Made by a program: the position numbers and the translations under genes | Notes under the pieces: model-generated | Told to the model about the DNA's origin: nothing | The model's input: the letters and a program-made list of their open reading frames with translations, nothing else | Databases searched by the model: none | Shown here: piece by piece, positions 51,001 to 58,346 of the stretch | How the letters are laid out: each line of letters begins with the position of its first letter | Position numbering within the stretch: position 1 is the stretch's first letter | Origin: Planctomycetota bacterium | GTDB taxonomy: Bacteria; Planctomycetota; UBA8742; UBA2392 | Length of the DNA: 64,000 nt | NCBI GenBank assembly: GCA_015075515.1 | Contig: JABTUE010000004.1 | Location: 496,001 to 560,000, forward strand | Direction of reading: 5' to 3'

Positions 51001-51197
51001 TCCCACAGCACCGGAGTCACGTTCGTGGGGTGGTCATAGATGCGGAAGCGCACCGAGGTGGCCACCGTCACGGGCGCAAAGGTCGGACCAGGGCCGGTCA
51101 ACCGGCCCTGAAAGCGCATTTCCTGCGCCGTCAGGCCCGCCGCGCCCAGTACCAGAACCAGTGTCGCCAGCAGCCTCAGAGAGATTGGCGTGTTCAT
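45069..51197 (-). CDS. very large secreted beta-strand-repeat protein
   Basis: 2042 residues. Signal peptide (LLATLVLVLGAAGLTAQ), then an N-terminal domain (EMRFQGRLTGPGPTFAPVTVATSVRFRIYD ... LYLGVRVGTDPEMVPRYML) that recurs at the start of many tail-fibre-like and surface repeat proteins. The rest is repeats: a 41-residue unit (LGGLARTGFAELTGANFTG), a 34-residue unit (TNNATVGGTLGVTGHTSLST) and a 48-residue unit (NAASLTFTGDITANSFTGDG), plus scattered copies of VTSAKIADGTITGADL and GTLADARL. The C-terminal 90 residues are non-repetitive (DNGGLGARTGTTLPTLAAGDTGKMVIVSNEDA ... FVWDGSNWR). It probably forms a long beta-fibre at the surface; function unknown. The antisense strand is open for long distances only because of the repeats. 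Confidence 0.85.
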   Translation of the reverse strand: MNTPISLRLLATLVLVLGAAGLTAQEMRFQGRLTGPGPTFAPVTVATSVRFRIYDHPTNVTPVLWEETQTITPSATGVFSTNLGATVPLTGVDFSQTLYLGVRVGTDPEMVPRYMLSATSSAFYANQAGNAQTLGGLARTGFAELTGANFTGNVSTTGVFSGNGSGLTGVNAAQLGGLARTGFAELTGANFTGNVSTTGVFSGNGSGLTGVNAAQLGGLARSGFAELTGATFSGLVTAAGFSTTGTVTAGTLSATTLSAGNFVGGNFVGNGSGLTNINAQTFGGNAIGAFALLGSASNTFSGTLQATTITASSGFVGNLTGNVTGDVSGTSAGFTGNLAGEVSGPQGATVIANNAVTSAKIADGTITGADLSAGINIVTTGNIASRNAALADGDLTWSATAGNAAFLQLPNQTTSNDLIRTPVAGALRYNSGTTSVEVWNGTTWVAGNGYLAGTALTLVGNTFNVSALGITTGLLANDAVTSAKIADGTITGADLDSAINISTSGTITATGGFVGNISGNAAGFTGNLAGEVTGPQGATVIANNAVTSAKILDGTITGADLSAGINISTTGNIVANSFSGSGSGLTGINAFNITGTLVDAQVANDITLNTSAPITGSAGLTISSGGASIAGGLVVSGGSITGNLIGSITGTASGFTGPLAGDVIGTQGATVVTMVGGQTSANIALGVAAANNATNTNTPNRIVIRDASGNFAANTITANLTGDVTGNLSGNATTATTATNALALNGQPDTFYRDAGNLNAGTLAAARLTGTYNIDISGNAATATSATTAGTATLASDSLLLGGLAASDFAQISGAAFTGGITAPQIGLSNGDLTLATTAGNAAFLQLPTEVESDDNLRAPVAGALRYNTGGGLEFWNGTAWVATGTYTNGAGLALTGNSFSIANGGVTAAMLDSAINVVTSGSITATGGFVGNISGTASGFTGNLAGDVTGPQGATVIANGVVTGAKIADGTITGADLAGNISFTTSGTVQANVLSGASATITDGNFVNLVATNVVANNLTFTSATITADLFVGRDLYVARDAFISDDLSVTDTLTVTGHTSLSTLGTSGLATLNSADVTNNATVGGTLGVTGHTSLSTLGTSGLATLNSADVTNNATVGGTLGVTGHTSLSTLGTSGLATLNSADVTNNATVGGTLGVTGHTSLSTLGTSGLATLNSADVTNNATVGGTLGVTGQITGGNGLAITGAGTVNLSSNVAATTLEASATYTGTVVATADLANMPQVIGSDSHANVTVNTATALAIGRIGNAEDTQAGVNVGSVGHALNSTYQNFGVLALHGDFSDLVTFSDGLGTASAALLAINAAGGASDYGLLISAANNRIIGDLTITGTLSASTTSGTFGSISANSITAVNSLTLNAGGTLSLPGGSVTNAMLANDSIGVSYGSGVSGNATVALGGTLSIQNDGTLSVTGTANQIDVTAGQNPTISISATYGGQTSITTLGTINTGVWNGTPIADNVVDDNLTIDGGVIDNTVIGGATAAAGTFTSLTAVNSLTLNAGGTLSLPGGSVTNAMLANSSLTVTAGTGLTGGGPVSLGGSITIDTAQDISTSATPTFAGLTLSGDLDLDGNNILNVDDISANSFTGDGSALSDLNATSITSGTLNDARLVATFPLLNAASLTFTGDISANSFTGDGSALSDLNATSITSGTLADARLSGNVPLLNAASLTFTGDITANSFTGDGSALTDLNATSITSGTLNDARLSGNVPLLNAASLTFTGDITANSFTGDGSALTDLNATSITSGTLNDARLSGNVPLLNAASLTFTGDITANSFTGDGSALSDLNATSITSGTLADARLSSNVPLLNAASLTFTGDITANSFTGDGSALADLNATSITSGTLADARLSGNVPLLNAASLTFTGDITANSFTGDGSALADLNATSITSGTLNDARLSGNVTLKGNTFNGANELVELTGSGALPALNGSALTLLNHDEVRATIEIVSANSVTIAPGSTFVRVTDNGGLGARTGTTLPTLAAGDTGKMVIVSNEDANASIDVNGAAFSIPSNMQRTFVWDGSNWR
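45456..46415 (-). repeat. tandem array, exact 144-bp period, about 6.7 copies
   Basis: Units begin at 45456, 45600, 45744, 45888, 46032, 46176 and 46320, all 144 bp apart, and differ at only a few positions. Each encodes 48 residues of the large surface protein. Near identity in DNA suggests recent expansion or gene conversion. Confidence 0.92.
47641..48048 (-). repeat. tandem array, exact 102-bp period, 4 copies
   Basis: Units begin at 47641, 47743, 47845 and 47947, with a partial copy just before the first. Each encodes 34 residues of the large surface protein. Alternate units share small variants (TTGTTGGTGACGTCGG versus TTGTTAGTGACGTC), as if a two-unit block had been copied. Confidence 0.92.
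50511..50800 (-). repeat. tandem array, exact 123-bp period, about 2.3 copies
   Basis: Units begin at 50511, 50634 and 50757, encoding 41 residues each near the N-terminus of the large surface protein. Confidence 0.88.
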
Positions 51198-51258
51198 GTG
51201 CTTGCCCTGTTCCGTTTTACGCCCTTGCAAAAAAAACCGTTCTGCCACCGCTGCACGG

Positions 51259-52134
51259 TTACTTGAACGCGATCTTGTCCAGTTCGCCGCGCGCTTCATA
51301 AATCTCGAACATCAGACGCCGCGCGCCTTTGCGCGCTTCGTCGCTGATTTCCTTGTTGTTCACCAGATCCTGAATCTGGGCCAGCGCGTCGTCTTCGCGC
51401 TTGGCGTCGCGCAACACACGGGCGTATTCCACCCGGATTGTCGCGTTGTCCTTGGCGTTTTCGCGCGTGAGATCCAGCGCCTTCTTGAACGCGGCCTCGG
51501 ACTTTTCGTAGTTCTTCAGCCCGGCGTGAACGCGCGCCAGTTCAAGTTGTTCGGCGGCGTTCTTTTCATCGGCCACCAGCATGCCCAGGTACTTCATGCG
51601 GCTGGCGTTGTCGCCCAGAACCTGGTGCAGCACAGCAATGCGACTGATGTAAAAGTTGGCCAGTTTGGTATCCGTGGCCGCGCCCCCCACCATTTTTTCC
51701 TGCAGCAGCTTTTCGTAAATTGCCAGCGCGCGGCGATAGGCCGCCTCGGCCTTGGGCTTCTGGTTGGCCTTGACCAGTGCGTCAGCCAGACCAATCCAGT
51801 TTTCGGCGTCTTCGGTGTTGGTGGCGCGCAACTGCTGGACAATCGCCAGGTCGTACAGCCGCAGGGCTTCGTCAATGATCCCGTATTGCAGATAAACCTT
51901 GGCCAATGCGGCGTTTACCTGGTGCGGGTATTTGGCTTCTTTGGGAAGTTCCGGCGTTGCCGCGCCATTAGCCGCCGCGCCCTGGGCGGCGTTAGAGGGT
52001 GTGTTGGCATCATTGACCGCGCCGTTACCGCCGACAGGACCGCAGCCGAAAATAACTAGGCCCGCACCAATCAAGCCGGCAAGAGCAACAAAGCGAACAG
52101 AACGCATAGCGTTAGCAAGGCAACGCAGGGTCAT
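51259..52134 (-). CDS. TPR-containing lipoprotein
   Basis: 291 residues. Signal peptide with lipobox LVIFGC (Cys at about 31 from the first ATG). A short Asn/Ala/Gly-rich linker (NGAVNDANTPSNAAQGAAANGAA) precedes at least four TPR-type helix pairs (HQVNAALAKVYLQYGIIDEALRLYDLAI, AENWIGLADALVKANQKPKAEAAYRRALAIYEKLL, AEQLELARVHAGLKNYEKSEAAFKKALDL, ATIRVEYARVLRDAKREDDALAQIQDLVN). Probably anchored in a membrane facing the periplasm. An ATG nine codons in would also give a full signal peptide. It lies 61 bp upstream of the giant repeat protein on the same strand and may be a co-expressed partner in its export or assembly. Confidence 0.82.
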   Translation of the reverse strand: MTLRCLANAMRSVRFVALAGLIGAGLVIFGCGPVGGNGAVNDANTPSNAAQGAAANGAATPELPKEAKYPHQVNAALAKVYLQYGIIDEALRLYDLAIVQQLRATNTEDAENWIGLADALVKANQKPKAEAAYRRALAIYEKLLQEKMVGGAATDTKLANFYISRIAVLHQVLGDNASRMKYLGMLVADEKNAAEQLELARVHAGLKNYEKSEAAFKKALDLTRENAKDNATIRVEYARVLRDAKREDDALAQIQDLVNNKEISDEARKGARRLMFEIYEARGELDKIAFK

Positions 52135-52223
52135 TTCACACTCGATAAAAAATAACGGGCGAGCGGTTTAGCACAACCGGCCAAGGTCGGCCAGTGAATT
52201 TCGTGCAATTATGCAATTGAAGC

Positions 52224-52241
52224 GTTCTGCCGTTGCAGAAC
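52224..52241 (-). terminator. hairpin after the coiled-coil gene
   Basis: 7-bp perfect stem GTTCTGC / GCAGAAC with a 4-nt loop, 17 bp past the minus-strand stop at 52258. The tail is not clearly U-rich. Confidence 0.38.
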
Positions 52242-52257
52242 AGAGACTGGCATGCGT

Positions 52258-53856
52258 TTACGCTGGCCCGGCATCGGTCGGCAGGTCGGCCAGTTTTCGC
52301 AACGTCTCCAGAAGCACTTTGCGCTGGCCGTCACGGCTTTGGGCCAGGTCTTCTGCGACTTGAAGCATGTTTTGGACCCGCTCCCGCAGGGCCCGCATGC
52401 GGGCCCGTTGGCCCAGCAATGCTTCGTAGCGTTGTTCGCTTTCCTGGGCCAGCCGGTCACCGCGCGCGATATGACGCGAAAGTTCGACACTGTGAGACTC
52501 GCCCAGCCGACGCAGCGTTTCGGCCAGTTTCTGGCGTTCGGATTCCACCTCGCGCAGCCGGTTGGCTGTGCGCCGCAACTCGTCTTCCACAAGATTGCGG
52601 CTGTCCAGATCGCCGGCAGCGATCATCTGGGTGTCCTGAGCCCGCGCCTTGGCCGAGGTTAACGCTCGTTCCAGATCAGCCACCTTGGCCTTGAGTTCCC
52701 TGGCCTGGTCCTCCAGCGTCTGGTTGCGCAGTTCCGCCTTCTGCAGCTTGCGTTCCAGTTCGCGGTTGGCCTCGTGGGCGTCTTCAATTTCCTTATTCAG
52801 CGCCGGAATGCGGCGCTGGCTCAGGCGGTAGCTGCGGGCGGCCTCGGTGTCGAGCTTTTCCTGAAGTTCGGCCACTTCCTTTTCCCGGGCCGAAAGCTGT
52901 TCCTGCAGCTTTGCGGCGCGGTCCTCCAGTGCCGGCACGCGTTCGCTTTCACGGGCGCTGTCTTCGGCGCCGGCCAGCCTGGCACGGGCCTGTTCCAGTT
53001 CGGCGCGCAAGGCAGCCAGTTCGGATTCCCGGCCGGTGTCGGCGCGGGCCGCCAGTTCCGCGCGGGCCTGGGCCAGGTCTCGGCCCAGGGTCTCCAGTTC
53101 GCCCAGTTTGCTCTCGACCTGGGCGCGGGCCTGTTCCAGTTCCGCGCGCAGGGCGGCAGACTCGGCCTGGGCCGACTCCAGCCGGCGCTGAAGCTCCTCG
53201 TGGGCGTGGCCGGCGCGGGCCTCGGCGCGACGGGATTCGTCCAACGCATCCTTGAGCACGCGGTTTTCCGCCGCCAGGGCCTCCAGTTGAGCCTGGGCAA
53301 CTTCCACTTCCGCGTCTTGCTCGGGCGCCACGGCGGCCTGGCGCGCCTGTTCGACCTCGGCACACGCGGCCTCCAGCTCTGCCCGCAGGCGCGCGATTTC
53401 GGTCTCGGCGGCCTGGTGTAAAGCACGGGCCTCAGAGGCTTGGGCGTGCAGGCGCGAAATTTCGCCCGCCGGCGCGGCCTGGCCGAGTTGCGCCTCAAGC
53501 TCGCGGTTGCGCTCGGACAGTTGCGCGTTGAGTTCACGCAGGCTGTCGCTTTCCGTGCGCGAGGATGAAAGTTCGACCCTCAGGCGTTCCTCGGCGGCGC
53601 GCGGCGGAGGCGCGTCCATAGCCTCGGCTTCGGTTTCCAGTTCCGGGCCGCGGTCCGGCTCGACATCCAGCGGCACGTCGGCGTCCTCGACCAGTGTCAC
53701 CGGCTCGGGTTCGGGCAGAGTGATCGCCACATCGCGCACCGGCGCCGCGGGCTCGGGCGTCAGCGGCTCCATCGTGAGTTCCTGTTCGCCAAAACCCATT
53801 TCAGGGTCGGCGATCGGCTCATCGGGCAACAGTGCGTCGGAATCGGGACCTGGCAT
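52258..53856 (-). CDS. long coiled-coil protein with acidic N-terminus
   Basis: 532 residues from the ATG at MPGPDSD; a GTG three codons earlier is possible. About 90 N-terminal residues are acidic and proline-rich (DALLPDEPIADPEMGFGEQEL, ELETEAEAMDAPPPRAAEERL). The rest is a continuous heptad coiled coil (EELQRRLESAQAESAALRAELEQARAQVESKLGELETL, LEDRAAKLQEQLSAREKEVAELQEKL), rich in Ala, Glu, Arg and Leu. No ATPase heads are present, so it is not SMC itself. No signal peptide: cytoplasmic, possibly a structural or polar-scaffold protein. Family unknown. Confidence 0.75.
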   Translation of the reverse strand: MPGPDSDALLPDEPIADPEMGFGEQELTMEPLTPEPAAPVRDVAITLPEPEPVTLVEDADVPLDVEPDRGPELETEAEAMDAPPPRAAEERLRVELSSSRTESDSLRELNAQLSERNRELEAQLGQAAPAGEISRLHAQASEARALHQAAETEIARLRAELEAACAEVEQARQAAVAPEQDAEVEVAQAQLEALAAENRVLKDALDESRRAEARAGHAHEELQRRLESAQAESAALRAELEQARAQVESKLGELETLGRDLAQARAELAARADTGRESELAALRAELEQARARLAGAEDSARESERVPALEDRAAKLQEQLSAREKEVAELQEKLDTEAARSYRLSQRRIPALNKEIEDAHEANRELERKLQKAELRNQTLEDQARELKAKVADLERALTSAKARAQDTQMIAAGDLDSRNLVEDELRRTANRLREVESERQKLAETLRRLGESHSVELSRHIARGDRLAQESEQRYEALLGQRARMRALRERVQNMLQVAEDLAQSRDGQRKVLLETLRKLADLPTDAGPA

Positions 53857-53923
53857 CAGGTGCACAGTTTAGCATTTTCGCCGGCGCGTTGGCGCCAGCG
53901 ACGCGCCGGGGTAAAACCACGGC

Positions 53924-54736
53924 ATGTCACGCCACGAGTACGTGCTGGTTGAACAGAAGCCCCCCACTGGCTGGCGCGGCTGGGTGTACCGCACAGCCGT
54001 GGATCTGGCCTTGGCCATCGGGCGCCTGTTTCTGTTCTTTCGCTGCACAGGCCAGGAAAACATCCCGCGTTCGGGCCCGGTGCTGGTGGTCGCCAATCAC
54101 CCCACCTATCTGGATCCACCCACGCTGGTGGCAATTTCCATTTACTACGGCGGCCGCGACCTTTCGATCATGGCCTGGGACAAGCTGTTTCGCATTCCGT
54201 TTGTGGCGTTCTTCACCCGCACCTACAAGGCCTACCCCGTAGACCGCGAAAACCCCGGACGCGGCCCCTACGTGACACTGCTGGACATCCTGCGCAAAGG
54301 CGGCGTGGCGGGCGTGTTCCCTGAAGGCAGCCGCAGCGCCCAGCGTCTGATGGGCCCCTGGAAGCCCGGCGCGCTGCGCGCGGCTTTTGCCACCGAGGCC
54401 ACAATTCTGCCGATCACGCTGATCACCGCCGGCGAGTTCTGGCCCAAGAAGTACTGGCGTCCGCAACTGTTCCGGCCGCACCGCGTGATCGTGCACAAGG
54501 CGATTCCGTTTGCTGAATACGGCGCGGGGGTGGCTGACGGCCCGGCCGGGCGCCAGGCCCAGGAGGCCCTGGCCGAGCGGCTCAAGCGCATCATCAACGG
54601 GCCGATTGAAGCCTACGAGGCCGAGAAGCGGCAGGCGTTGATCGAGCACGGCCGTCGCGAAGATCCCCTGCGCCAGCGCGAGTTGCCGCCGCGCGACGCG
54701 CGCCAGCGACCGGTGTTTCGCGTGCTGGGATGGTAG
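53924..54736 (+). CDS. 1-acyl-sn-glycerol-3-phosphate acyltransferase (PlsC family)
   Basis: 270 residues. The NHPTYLD segment is the catalytic HX4D motif and FPEGSRS the glycerol-phosphate-binding EGxRS motif. The hydrophobic stretch around VDLALAIGRLFLFF would anchor it to the inner membrane. It would add the second acyl chain to lysophosphatidate in phospholipid synthesis. The basic C-terminal tail (about 50 residues, ending RQRPVFRVLGW) is longer than in minimal PlsC. Only a poor ribosome site is visible. Convergent with the aminotransferase gene, 3 bp apart. Confidence 0.88.
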   Translation: MSRHEYVLVEQKPPTGWRGWVYRTAVDLALAIGRLFLFFRCTGQENIPRSGPVLVVANHPTYLDPPTLVAISIYYGGRDLSIMAWDKLFRIPFVAFFTRTYKAYPVDRENPGRGPYVTLLDILRKGGVAGVFPEGSRSAQRLMGPWKPGALRAAFATEATILPITLITAGEFWPKKYWRPQLFRPHRVIVHKAIPFAEYGAGVADGPAGRQAQEALAERLKRIINGPIEAYEAEKRQALIEHGRREDPLRQRELPPRDARQRPVFRVLGW

Positions 54737-54739
54737 GCG

Positions 54740-55897
54740 TTACAGCGCGCGCAGACGGCGGCAGGCCTCGGCCAGAACGTCGGGTTCTTTGGCGAAACAG
54801 AAGCGCAACTGGTTGCGGCCGCGGCCACTGCCGGGCTCGTAGAACGCACCACCGGGAATGGCCGCGATTCTGGCACGCTTGAGCAATTCCGCGGATGCTG
54901 TCTGATCGTCCGGCCAGCCCAGCGCCGAAAAGTCGGCTATCACGTAGTAGCTGCCCTGCGGGCGGTACACGGCAAATCGGGCGGCCTCCAGGGCGTCGCA
55001 AATCGAGTCGCGGGCCTTCTGGTAGTCACGGCACATCTGCGCGTAGTACTCAGGCGGGCTGGAGAGACCCGCCAGCACGCCGCGCTGCAACGGGTGCGGG
55101 GCGCAGACGTACAACAGGTCGCTGCACACGGCAGCGCGGGCAAGAATATCCGCCGGCGCGGCCAGATACCCGATACGCCAGCCGGTGATGCTGAAGGTCT
55201 TGCTGTAGCCGCCGATGGTCACGGTGCGCTCGCGCAGGCCGGGCAGGCTTGCGGCACTGATGTGCGCGCGGCCGTCGTAAACAATGTATTCGTAGATTTC
55301 GTCGGTATACAGCAACAGGTCGTGGTGCGCCGCCAGTTCGCCCAGCCAAGCCAGGTCGTCGCGGCCATACACCATGCCACTTGGGTTGCCGGGAGTGCAG
55401 ACAACAATCCCCTTTGTGCGCAGTGATATGGCCTGTTCGATACTGGCCCGGTCCAGGGTCATGGTCTTCAGGCTCATTCGCGCATAGCGCGGTCTGATGC
55501 CCGCCAGCAACAATGTGTTCAGGTGATAACCATAAAACGGTTCAATCAATACCACTTCGTCGCCCGGGTCCAATGTGGCAAACACCGCACTGGCAAAGGC
55601 GCCACTGCTGCCCACGGTGACGCACAGTTCGGTTTCCGGGTCATAGTTCACACCGTTGAAGACGCGCAGCTTTTCGGCCAGAGCGCGGCGCAAGTCGGCC
55701 AGGCCGCGTGCGTGCGTGTACGTGGCGTTACGGTTGCGGATGGCTTCGATGGCACCCTGCGCTACCAGGGGTGGTGTGGGAAGGTCGCAGATGCCCTGAC
55801 CCAGGTTGATGCCGCCGACCCTGTCGCACTCAATCGTCAAACGGCGGATGTCGCTTTGCACCAGCGCGCCCATGCGGGCCGCAATGTGTCGTGTCAT
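54740..55897 (-). CDS. class I/II pyridoxal-phosphate aminotransferase
   Basis: 385 residues. Fold-type I aminotransferase of the aspartate/aromatic type: INLGQGICDLPTPP, VTVGSSGAFASAVFATLDPGDEVVLIEPFYGYH, VCTPGNPSGMVYGRDDL, TDEIYEYIVYDGR, and the PLP lysine in GGYSKTFSITGWRIGYLAAP, followed by NQLRFCFAKEPDVL at the end. GAGG precedes the ATG at MTRHIAAR; a longer frame runs into the UbiA gene. The substrate is not defined. It follows the UbiA-family gene by 8 bp. Confidence 0.92.
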   Translation of the reverse strand: MTRHIAARMGALVQSDIRRLTIECDRVGGINLGQGICDLPTPPLVAQGAIEAIRNRNATYTHARGLADLRRALAEKLRVFNGVNYDPETELCVTVGSSGAFASAVFATLDPGDEVVLIEPFYGYHLNTLLLAGIRPRYARMSLKTMTLDRASIEQAISLRTKGIVVCTPGNPSGMVYGRDDLAWLGELAAHHDLLLYTDEIYEYIVYDGRAHISAASLPGLRERTVTIGGYSKTFSITGWRIGYLAAPADILARAAVCSDLLYVCAPHPLQRGVLAGLSSPPEYYAQMCRDYQKARDSICDALEAARFAVYRPQGSYYVIADFSALGWPDDQTASAELLKRARIAAIPGGAFYEPGSGRGRNQLRFCFAKEPDVLAEACRRLRAL

Positions 55898-55905
55898 GCG
55901 TGTCC

Positions 55906-56901
55906 TCAAGTCAGGCCCAGCCACTGGCCCCACCGCGCGTGTGGGACGTGAACGGCTGCCTGTACCAGAAAGTGCAGGGTCACCAAAAGCGCATAGTGGC
56001 CGCGCAGCCGCGGAGCCCGCGATTCGGGATCCTCAAGCAAGCGGACCCCCAGTGCGCACGCCGACAGGAGGCCCGCAGCGCCAACCACCAGCGCGTCGTA
56101 CCACTGGCCCGGCGGGAGAACCACCCAGCCCGCGACCACACCCAGTGGCATCACCAAGAAGGGAGTCGCCATCAGTCCCGCTATCAGTGGCGCAGCAGAA
56201 ACAGCTCCACGTTGTGCCGGGCGGGTTCCTACGCCATAGGCAGCTTCACCGCGCAGCGCGGCCATGTCGCGCAGCGCCGAGGCCGCCACCATGACCAGCG
56301 CCGCGCCAAGCGCCAGCACGCCGGCGTGGCGAAAGTCGAACGGGCCGGTCACCAGCCACGCGCCAAGTGCCAGTGCCGCACCGGCCAGGGCGGCCACCAA
56401 AGCCGAAAGCGGCCACGAACGCGCCCGTACATGCAGACCGGGGATGGACCGCGACGCCCGAGCCAGCGCAAACAGCGCAAACAGCGGCAGCGGAAACCAG
56501 CTTTTTGAGCCCAGGCAAAGCGCTGCCACCGTGAGTGTGGCCAGAACAGCCGATGCCAGAGCGAACAGGCCCGCCCGGCGCGGTGTGATCTCGGCCGTGC
56601 ACAACGGCAAAGAGGGGTCGTTGATACGATCCATGTCCAGATCCGTGATCTGGCGCAGTGCGCCGGTGGCCGCCGCAATCAAAAGCGCCGCCAGAGCCGC
56701 CAGCAATGCCGCGCGCCAGGGACCCGTTCCCGCGCCACGTGCCGCCGCCCCGCACAACGTCAGCGAGAACGCGCAGGCCGCCGGCGACAACAACGCCGCA
56801 CCGCCGGCCAGACGCACATACAGCCCAAGCGACACCCGCGCGCGCAGGCGCGCGGCTACATCATCACTGGGCAGAAACGTTGCGGACACGGTCCCAAGCA
56901 T
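55906..56901 (-). CDS. UbiA-family prenyltransferase-like membrane protein
   Basis: 331 residues with about eight or nine membrane helices. The first Asp-rich motif is recognisable as RQITDLDMDRINDPSLPL (N/D-x3-D-x-D ... D form), typical of UbiA enzymes that transfer isoprenyl chains to aromatic rings. The second motif is present only as ALRDMAALRGEAAYGVGT, where the second aspartate position is replaced by Ala, so activity is less certain. The ATG is used; a TTG five codons earlier also fits. It is probably co-transcribed with the downstream aminotransferase. It could act on quinone, heme or a related lipid. Confidence 0.72.
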   Translation of the reverse strand: MLGTVSATFLPSDDVAARLRARVSLGLYVRLAGGAALLSPAACAFSLTLCGAAARGAGTGPWRAALLAALAALLIAAATGALRQITDLDMDRINDPSLPLCTAEITPRRAGLFALASAVLATLTVAALCLGSKSWFPLPLFALFALARASRSIPGLHVRARSWPLSALVAALAGAALALGAWLVTGPFDFRHAGVLALGAALVMVAASALRDMAALRGEAAYGVGTRPAQRGAVSAAPLIAGLMATPFLVMPLGVVAGWVVLPPGQWYDALVVGAAGLLSACALGVRLLEDPESRAPRLRGHYALLVTLHFLVQAAVHVPHARWGQWLGLT

Positions 56902-56960
56902 AGTCGCGCCAGCCAAGCCGTGTAAGGGTCACGCGCCCGCATTCACCGGCCAAAACAACA

Positions 56961-56980
56961 GGGCGGCCTTCCGGCCGCCC
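56961..56980 (-). terminator. rho-independent terminator after the M23 peptidase gene
   Basis: 8-bp perfect stem GGGCGGCC / GGCCGCCC with a 4-nt loop, about 22 bp past the minus-strand stop at 57003, followed on that strand by TGTTGTTTTGG. Confidence 0.62.
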
Positions 56981-57002
56981 GTGAGTGATCCGGACGTGTG
57001 GA

Positions 57003-58256
57003 TTAATCTTCCAGCACCTTGGCCTTGCGCAGGCTGGACAGCTTCTTGCGTATTTCCTCGTACTCGGGTTCGCCCTTCTTATAGAGCTTGCGCAGGTCTT
57101 CGTAGTGCTTGATTGCTTCGTCCCACTTTTCGTACTTCTCAGCTTTACGGGCCTCAAGCCAGATGCGCTCGCTTTGCTGCTTGAGCACCCAGTCCTTGAA
57201 CTTGGGATCGTTGCGCAGGTCGTTCAGCGCCGCGTCAATGCGGGTCTTGGCGTAATCGCCGTACTTCTTGCGGATTTCCTTGAACCGCCTGTCGGCGCCG
57301 GCAAAGTCGCCGTTGCGGGCGTTGGCAATCGCCTCGGTTACTTCGGCGTCAATCAGGCCGCGGCATTCCTCGATGCGTTCCAGGGACCGTTCGTACTCCT
57401 CAATCCGCACTTCAACGGCTGTGGCAGCCAGGAAGAACTTGAGTGCGTTGAGATAATCCTTGGCCGCAAAGGCGGCTTCGCCTTTGCGGTAGTTGTTCTT
57501 GATCTCGTCGGTTACGGCGCTGTCAGGTTCCTTGTTGCCGCTGACAACCACCGCGCCGTACTGGGGAACGCCGTTGAACGGCGTGTAATCAATGAACCGG
57601 CAGGGGTAATCAATCATGCCCTTCCAGATCACAAAGTGCAGGTGCATGGATTCGTTGCTGCCCTGGCAGATCTTCTGGCCGGCCAGAACCTTGTCGCCCA
57701 CGGTCACAAGCGCGGTATTGCTGCCGATGTGGGCATACACGCTGCGTTCACCGTCAGCGTGATCAATGTAGATGACGTTGGCGTTTTCGTTGCCCGCGGG
57801 TTCCTGGTCGGACACGTTGCTGACCTTGCCGTCACGCGCGGCGCAGATGTAGTCGCCGCGCACGATGTGAAAGTCCCAGGCGTAGTAGTTCTGGGCCTTC
57901 ATGTGTGTGGCGCGCGGCGGCCCGATCTTGTTGCCGTTCCAGCTTTGGTAGACCTGGTGCCCCACGCCCGCCGGCCAGGGCAAGTAGTACTTGGCCGGCC
58001 AAGTCAGGTTCTGGCCCTGCACCTGGGTCCAGTCGGCAATACCGGGGCGGTCGGCCGTGCTGGCCTTGGCCACCAGCTTTTCGGTTTCGGCGTAGGCGGC
58101 CTCAAGTTCTTCTTTGGTGGGTTGTTTGGCCGGGGCCTTCTGGGCCAGCACACGGCCTTGCAACGCCAGCGTGGCGGCGCCAAAGGCCATGGCAGCCATG
58201 GCGGCACGGCGATCCTGCGAAAACCCGGCGGGTTTACGGCGCTTGCGGTTTGACAT
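57003..58256 (-). CDS. exported M23-family metallopeptidase with a helical C-terminal region
   Basis: 417 residues from the ATG at MSNRKRR. The N-terminus has a basic stretch then a hydrophobic segment (RKRRKPAGFSQDRR-AAMAAMAFGAATLAL), possibly a twin-arginine signal. The LytM-type peptidase core covers about 95-215: YYAWDFHIVRGDYICAARDGKV (metal Asp), VIYIDHADGERSVYAHIG, and HLHFVIWKG (His-x-His). The first metal His may be THMK upstream. About 200 further residues are charged helices with TPR-like units (EKYEKWDEAIKHYEDLRKLYKKGEPEYEE). Probably cleaves or remodels peptidoglycan. Promoter candidate at 58317-58346. Confidence 0.85.
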   Translation of the reverse strand: MSNRKRRKPAGFSQDRRAAMAAMAFGAATLALQGRVLAQKAPAKQPTKEELEAAYAETEKLVAKASTADRPGIADWTQVQGQNLTWPAKYYLPWPAGVGHQVYQSWNGNKIGPPRATHMKAQNYYAWDFHIVRGDYICAARDGKVSNVSDQEPAGNENANVIYIDHADGERSVYAHIGSNTALVTVGDKVLAGQKICQGSNESMHLHFVIWKGMIDYPCRFIDYTPFNGVPQYGAVVVSGNKEPDSAVTDEIKNNYRKGEAAFAAKDYLNALKFFLAATAVEVRIEEYERSLERIEECRGLIDAEVTEAIANARNGDFAGADRRFKEIRKKYGDYAKTRIDAALNDLRNDPKFKDWVLKQQSERIWLEARKAEKYEKWDEAIKHYEDLRKLYKKGEPEYEEIRKKLSSLRKAKVLED

Positions 58257-58316
58257 TTCGCACTGCCCTTTTTGCCCAGGGCTTTTTGTGGTGATGCCCC
58301 CGACCACAATGGTGCC

Positions 58317-58346
58317 AGTATAACGTAAGAAACTTACGATTGTTCA
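58317..58346 (-). promoter_or_regulatory. candidate promoter of the M23 gene, with a CGTAAG inverted repeat
   Basis: Minus-strand -10 TATACT (58322-58317) and -35 TGAACA (58346-58341) separated by 18 bp, about 60 bp upstream of the start at 58256. A perfect inverted repeat CGTAAG-AAA-CTTACG at 58324-58338 lies in the spacer, overlapping the stop of the EI24 gene, and could be an operator. Confidence 0.42.
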
